Shown here: one piece after another, positions 63,433-64,000 of the stretch
Layout: the number at the start of each line of letters is the position of its first letter
Position numbering within the stretch: the first letter of the stretch is position 1
DNA from: Polaribacter vadi
GTDB taxonomy: Bacteria; Bacteroidota; Bacteroidia; Flavobacteriales; Flavobacteriaceae
DNA: 64,000 nucleotides
NCBI RefSeq assembly: GCF_001761365.1
Contig: NZ_CP017477.1
Span: 2,594,001-2,658,000, forward strand
Direction: 5' to 3'
Translations under genes and position numbers: made by a program
Notes under the pieces: model-generated
Seen by the model: only the letters and a program-made list of their open reading frames with translations
What the model was told of the DNA's origin: nothing
Databases searched by the model: none

Positions 63433-64000
63433 TTAATCCGTAAACTTCTTAAAATTAAAATCTTTTGAAGAAGAATTATACCTTGCTTTTATAAAAAAAT
63501 CTTTATACTTAAAAACGGTACCTCCTTTATTCTTAGATTTAAATTCCTTCATTTTATCAAAAGCATTTTCCTCAATTTCTCCTTGAATATGATTAAAATC
63601 GGTATCTAACAAAGATTCAATTCTAGTAGTTTTGTTGTTCGTAAAAGAATTAAAAGCTATTTGAGTAGGATTAAAAAACACAGTTACAGCTCCAATAGAA
63701 CCAATTGGAATTCCTCCAAAAGGCATCATCATGCCTCCACCAGTATTTTGAACTATATAACCACCAATTGTTAAATGGTATCTATTTTTTACTTTTCTAA
63801 CAGATAAACCTGTATTCCCATTTGCAATTCTTCCTAAAAATCGTTTTGTTTTTCCTAATTCTCTATAAGAATCGAGCAAACCACCTTCTTGCATAATAGG
63901 GGTGTTTTTAAAAGTGATAGAATCGTTTTTAGTAGCAGAATACTCTTTTACTAAATTACCTGTTTCAAAATCTAAAATTTCAACTGTAAACTCATTTTTA
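63433..64000 (-). CDS. Unrecognised protein, N-terminus beyond the window
   Basis: The minus-strand frame is open from the window edge to a TAA at 63433, about 188 codons. Upstream of the internal ATG at 63894 it continues as VEILDFETGNLVKEYSATKNDSITFKNTP, so the ATG is not the start. Contains GGYIVQNTGGGMMMPFGGIPIGSIGAVTVFFNPTQIAFNSFTNNKTTR. I do not recognise it. The Gly/Met-rich segment could be a hydrophobic hairpin. Function unknown. Confidence 0.65.
   Translation of the reverse strand, partial: KNEFTVEILDFETGNLVKEYSATKNDSITFKNTPIMQEGGLLDSYRELGKTKRFLGRIANGNTGLSVRKVKNRYHLTIGGYIVQNTGGGMMMPFGGIPIGSIGAVTVFFNPTQIAFNSFTNNKTTRIESLLDTDFNHIQGEIEENAFDKMKEFKSKNKGGTVFKYKDFFIKARYNSSSKDFNFKKFTD

Overview
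The window is AT-rich bacterial chromosome, most likely from a marine member of the Flavobacteriaceae (Bacteroidota), close to Polaribacter or Tenacibaculum. The evidence is direct: Bacteroidota-type -7 boxes (TAnnTTTG) before many genes, a TonB-dependent receptor with a carboxypeptidase-regulatory-like N-domain, many 'SC' lipoproteins, an IPExxxVDY protein, a SufBCD iron-sulfur system, a single-b-subunit succinate dehydrogenase and UnbV/VCBS plus vanadium haloperoxidase-like genes. The genus is an inference. I saw no rRNA, tRNA, CRISPR array, integrase or transposase.

Layout. 1-201: start of ribF, cut by the window edge. 412-4722: TonB receptor plus SGNH-type lipoprotein. 4799-14603: iron-sulfur assembly genes on the minus strand (sufA, S23-family ORF, sufB, metallo-hydrolase lipoprotein, sufC, sufD, small membrane protein), with sufS split off by two plus-strand genes. 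14709-19176: MauG-type peroxidase, aminopeptidase P, KDG-type sugar kinase, alpha/beta hydrolase. 19354-23519: unknown lipoprotein, then a copper-type cluster (Cys-motif protein, MbnP, MbnH-like diheme peroxidase, outer-membrane barrel). 23583-25716: membrane-tethered winged-helix regulator divergent from a YceI gene. 25830-31770: BrnQ transporter, serine hydrolase, hydrolase, MFS carrier, thiL. 31935-35304: choice-of-anchor-B lipoprotein, seven-repeat propeller lipoprotein and a second MbnP-like protein. 35406-44435: RNA helicase, GlsB-like protein, BNR propeller protein, DUF6973-like protein, sdhCAB. 44614-49410: receptor remnant, vanadium haloperoxidase-like and UnbV proteins. 49485-55098: rnhA-purN facing acpP-fabF-rnc-IPExxxVDY-pyk. 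55177-64000: M28 peptidase, CBS protein, zinc-ribbon protein, ssb, two-subunit molybdenum hydroxylase, HDAC-like deacetylase with a decayed copy of its own 5' end, and a partial gene.

Most notable: (1) an S23 (23S rRNA intervening-sequence type) ORF sits between sufA and sufB inside 32-bp near-perfect inverted repeats, resembling an rRNA intervening sequence placed in an operon; (2) an MbnP/MbnH pair with the candidate tryptophans, beside a second MbnP that lacks them; (3) a lipobox-bearing, ToxR-like regulator with four helically phased TTnACA repeats in the divergent promoter region; (4) a 34-bp perfect palindrome between the deacetylase gene and a truncated copy that keeps an open 57-codon frame.
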